From Bacteroidales bacterium Bact_07 (GTDB lineage: Bacteria > Bacteroidota > Bacteroidia > Bacteroidales > Tenuifilaceae): 7,586 nucleotides of DNA. This document shows, piece by piece, positions 6,608 to 7,586 of this stretch. The number at the start of each line of letters is the position of its first letter. Position 1 is the stretch's first letter. The stretch spans positions 1-7,586 of the forward strand of contig LUYY01000010.1 in the NCBI GenBank assembly GCA_001603415.1, given 5' to 3'. Position numbers and translations under genes: made by a program. The notes beneath the pieces are model-generated. The model was not told the DNA's origin. It ran no database searches and was given only the letters and a program-made list of their open reading frames with translations.

Positions 6608-6846
6608 ACCCGAACTTTGGACCTAAAACCCGAAACCTGGAACCTGAAACTTTGAACTTGGAACCTGAAACCTGGAACTTGGAACTTGAAACCTGAAACC
6701 TGGAACCTGGAACCTGGAACTTGGAACCTGAAACCTGGAACCTGGAACTTTGAACTTGGAACCTGAAACCTGGAACTTGGAACTTGAAACCTGAAACCTG
6801 AAACCTGGAACTATGAACCTGAAACTTGGAACCTGAAACCTGAAAC
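6605..6846 (+). repeat. Tandem heptamer array, consensus RAACYTG, about 35 units
   Basis: From the TAA stop of the exosortase gene (6605-6607) the DNA is an almost unbroken run of 7-base units, mostly GAACCTG, AAACCTG, GAACTTG and AAACTTG. Starting at 6626 the register never slips to 6846. The first units (TAAACCC, GAACTTT, GGACCTA, AAACCCG) are degenerate, and GAACTAT (6808-6814) and two GAACTTT/AAACTTT units are internal variants. Because 7 is not a multiple of 3 and the complement lacks stop codons, the minus strand is open in long frames encoding FQVxGxR/K heptapeptides; these look like artefacts. A 98-bp higher-order repeat is superimposed: 6633-6702 matches 6731-6800 with one difference. 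The array fills the whole gap between the exosortase and the RemB-like gene. Function is unknown. Confidence 0.95.
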
Positions 6847-6853
6847 AACCTTT

Positions 6854-7586
6854 ATGCGTCAATTTATCATCTTATTTTTTTTAATCTCACTAAGTTTATT
6901 CAAGGTACGCTCTCAACCCTTAATTCAGCGCAGCACAAATCCCGACTTTTTTAGCGAGGAATCTGCTATCTATCAACCCAAAAATAAATTTCATACCTCG
7001 GTTAGGCCCTTTTTAAACGACGAGATTAATAAGATAATTTTAGCCGACAGTTCAAAGAACAACTTAGAAATAAAATCGGCATATAATCCTGGCTTAAAAA
7101 TATGGAATAAGTTGTTGAATGAGGATCTAATCGAAATTAATGGAGATGATTATTCTTTTAAGGTTAACCCTCTAATTAATTTTGAAATATCTAATGATTT
7201 TAAGAATGATGACCGGGCATGGGTAAATACCAGGGGGGTCATGGTAGACGGGAATATTGGTCCACGCTTTGCCTTTGCAACGCGTTTCTATGAAAATCAA
7301 GCCACCTTTGTGGACTATATCGACAAAGAGATTCAAAATATTCGTGTAATACCCGGTCAAGGAGGATACAAGGGGTATAAGACCGATGGTTACGATTTCT
7401 CACGGGCTGAAGGCTATATTTCATATAGCCCGAATAATTATTTCAATTTTCGGTTTGGGCACGGTCGCAATTTTTTCGGTGATGGATATCGATCATTGCT
7501 CTTAGGTGATGCGCATTTCCCTTACCCCTATTTTTTAATTAGTACTACCGTATGGAGAATAAAGTATATAAATCTTTATGCGGAAT
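6854..7586 (+). CDS. RemB/Wzi-like secreted outer-membrane beta-barrel protein (3' end beyond window)
   Basis: The frame opens at ATG 6854, seven bases after the heptamer array, and stays open to the window end, giving 244 residues of an incomplete protein. Residues 1-20 form a signal peptide (hydrophobic core FIILFFLISLSLF, likely cut near Ser20-Gln21). The mature part contains a run of landmarks shared with Bacteroidota gliding-motility protein RemB and Wzi-like capsule-assembly barrels: NTRGV (125-129), a Tyr-Glu-Asn-Gln patch (146-149), VIPGQGGYKGY (165-175), GYDFSRAEGYISYSP (179-193), FGHGRNFFGDGYRSLLL (201-217) and the aromatic strand YPYFLISTTVWRIKY (224-238). Wzi-type barrels bind capsule or exopolysaccharide at the cell surface, which fits the locus; a motility role as in Flavobacterium is an alternative. 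Eight T in the signal-peptide codons (6875-6882) could slip: losing one T creates TAA at once. Confidence 0.8.
   Translation, partial: MRQFIILFFLISLSLFKVRSQPLIQRSTNPDFFSEESAIYQPKNKFHTSVRPFLNDEINKIILADSSKNNLEIKSAYNPGLKIWNKLLNEDLIEINGDDYSFKVNPLINFEISNDFKNDDRAWVNTRGVMVDGNIGPRFAFATRFYENQATFVDYIDKEIQNIRVIPGQGGYKGYKTDGYDFSRAEGYISYSPNNYFNFRFGHGRNFFGDGYRSLLLGDAHFPYPYFLISTTVWRIKYINLYAE

Noticed and set aside
6605..6846. Heptamer array as a CRISPR array
   Set aside because: There are no unique spacers between repeats; the units are contiguous 7-mers, so it is a simple tandem repeat.
6531..6862. Long minus-strand open frames encoding FQVxGxR/K heptapeptide repeats
   Set aside because: They arise because a 7-base repeat without complementary stop codons is open in several frames and encodes the same permuted peptide in each. 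One also runs antisense into the exosortase gene. There is no start context, domain or non-repeat body, so they should not be annotated as proteins.

Overview
The window looks like part of a surface-polysaccharide locus from a member of the Bacteroidota. The reasons are AT-rich DNA, little sign of Shine-Dalgarno sites, a likely GTG start, and a RemB/Wzi-like outer-membrane protein of a kind typical of that phylum. All recognised genes lie on the + strand. I cannot place the organism below phylum level.

Layout. Positions 1-132 hold the tail of an upstream gene, tentatively YdcF/DUF218-like. Then come a PglC-type initiating sugar-phosphate transferase (196-822), a PLP-dependent nucleotide-sugar aminotransferase (966-2111), a FemAB/GNAT-type protein of the exosortase/PEP-CTERM-associated kind (about 2141-3064), and a polysaccharide deacetylase of the PEP-CTERM-locus kind (3076-3921). 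After a 126-bp gap come a membrane-bound PglF/CapD-type UDP-sugar 4,6-dehydratase (4048-5970) and, 4 bp later, a compact exosortase/archaeosortase-family transpeptidase (5975-6607) with Cys, Asn-x-x-Arg and His motifs intact. A tandem array of about 35 heptamers (6605-6846) starts on the exosortase stop codon and ends just before a secreted RemB/Wzi-like outer-membrane protein (6854 to the window end, incomplete).

How the genes fit together. The dehydratase and aminotransferase would make a UDP-4-amino-4,6-dideoxy-HexNAc. The PglC-like enzyme would load a sugar phosphate of this kind onto undecaprenyl phosphate to start a glycan. The deacetylase and FemAB-like protein would modify or decorate the polymer. 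The exosortase would process a membrane-tethered protein bearing a C-terminal sorting signal, and the outer-membrane protein may hold or export the polymer. No PglD-type acetyltransferase and no exosortase substrate are visible.

The main unexplained structure is the heptamer array with its 98-bp higher-order repeat, plus a decayed-looking relative of it in front of the aminotransferase gene. A textbook-shaped intrinsic-terminator hairpin lies inside the FemAB-like coding region, and 8-base homopolymers occur in the FemAB-like and RemB-like genes. I found no CRISPR array, tRNA, rRNA or insertion sequence.
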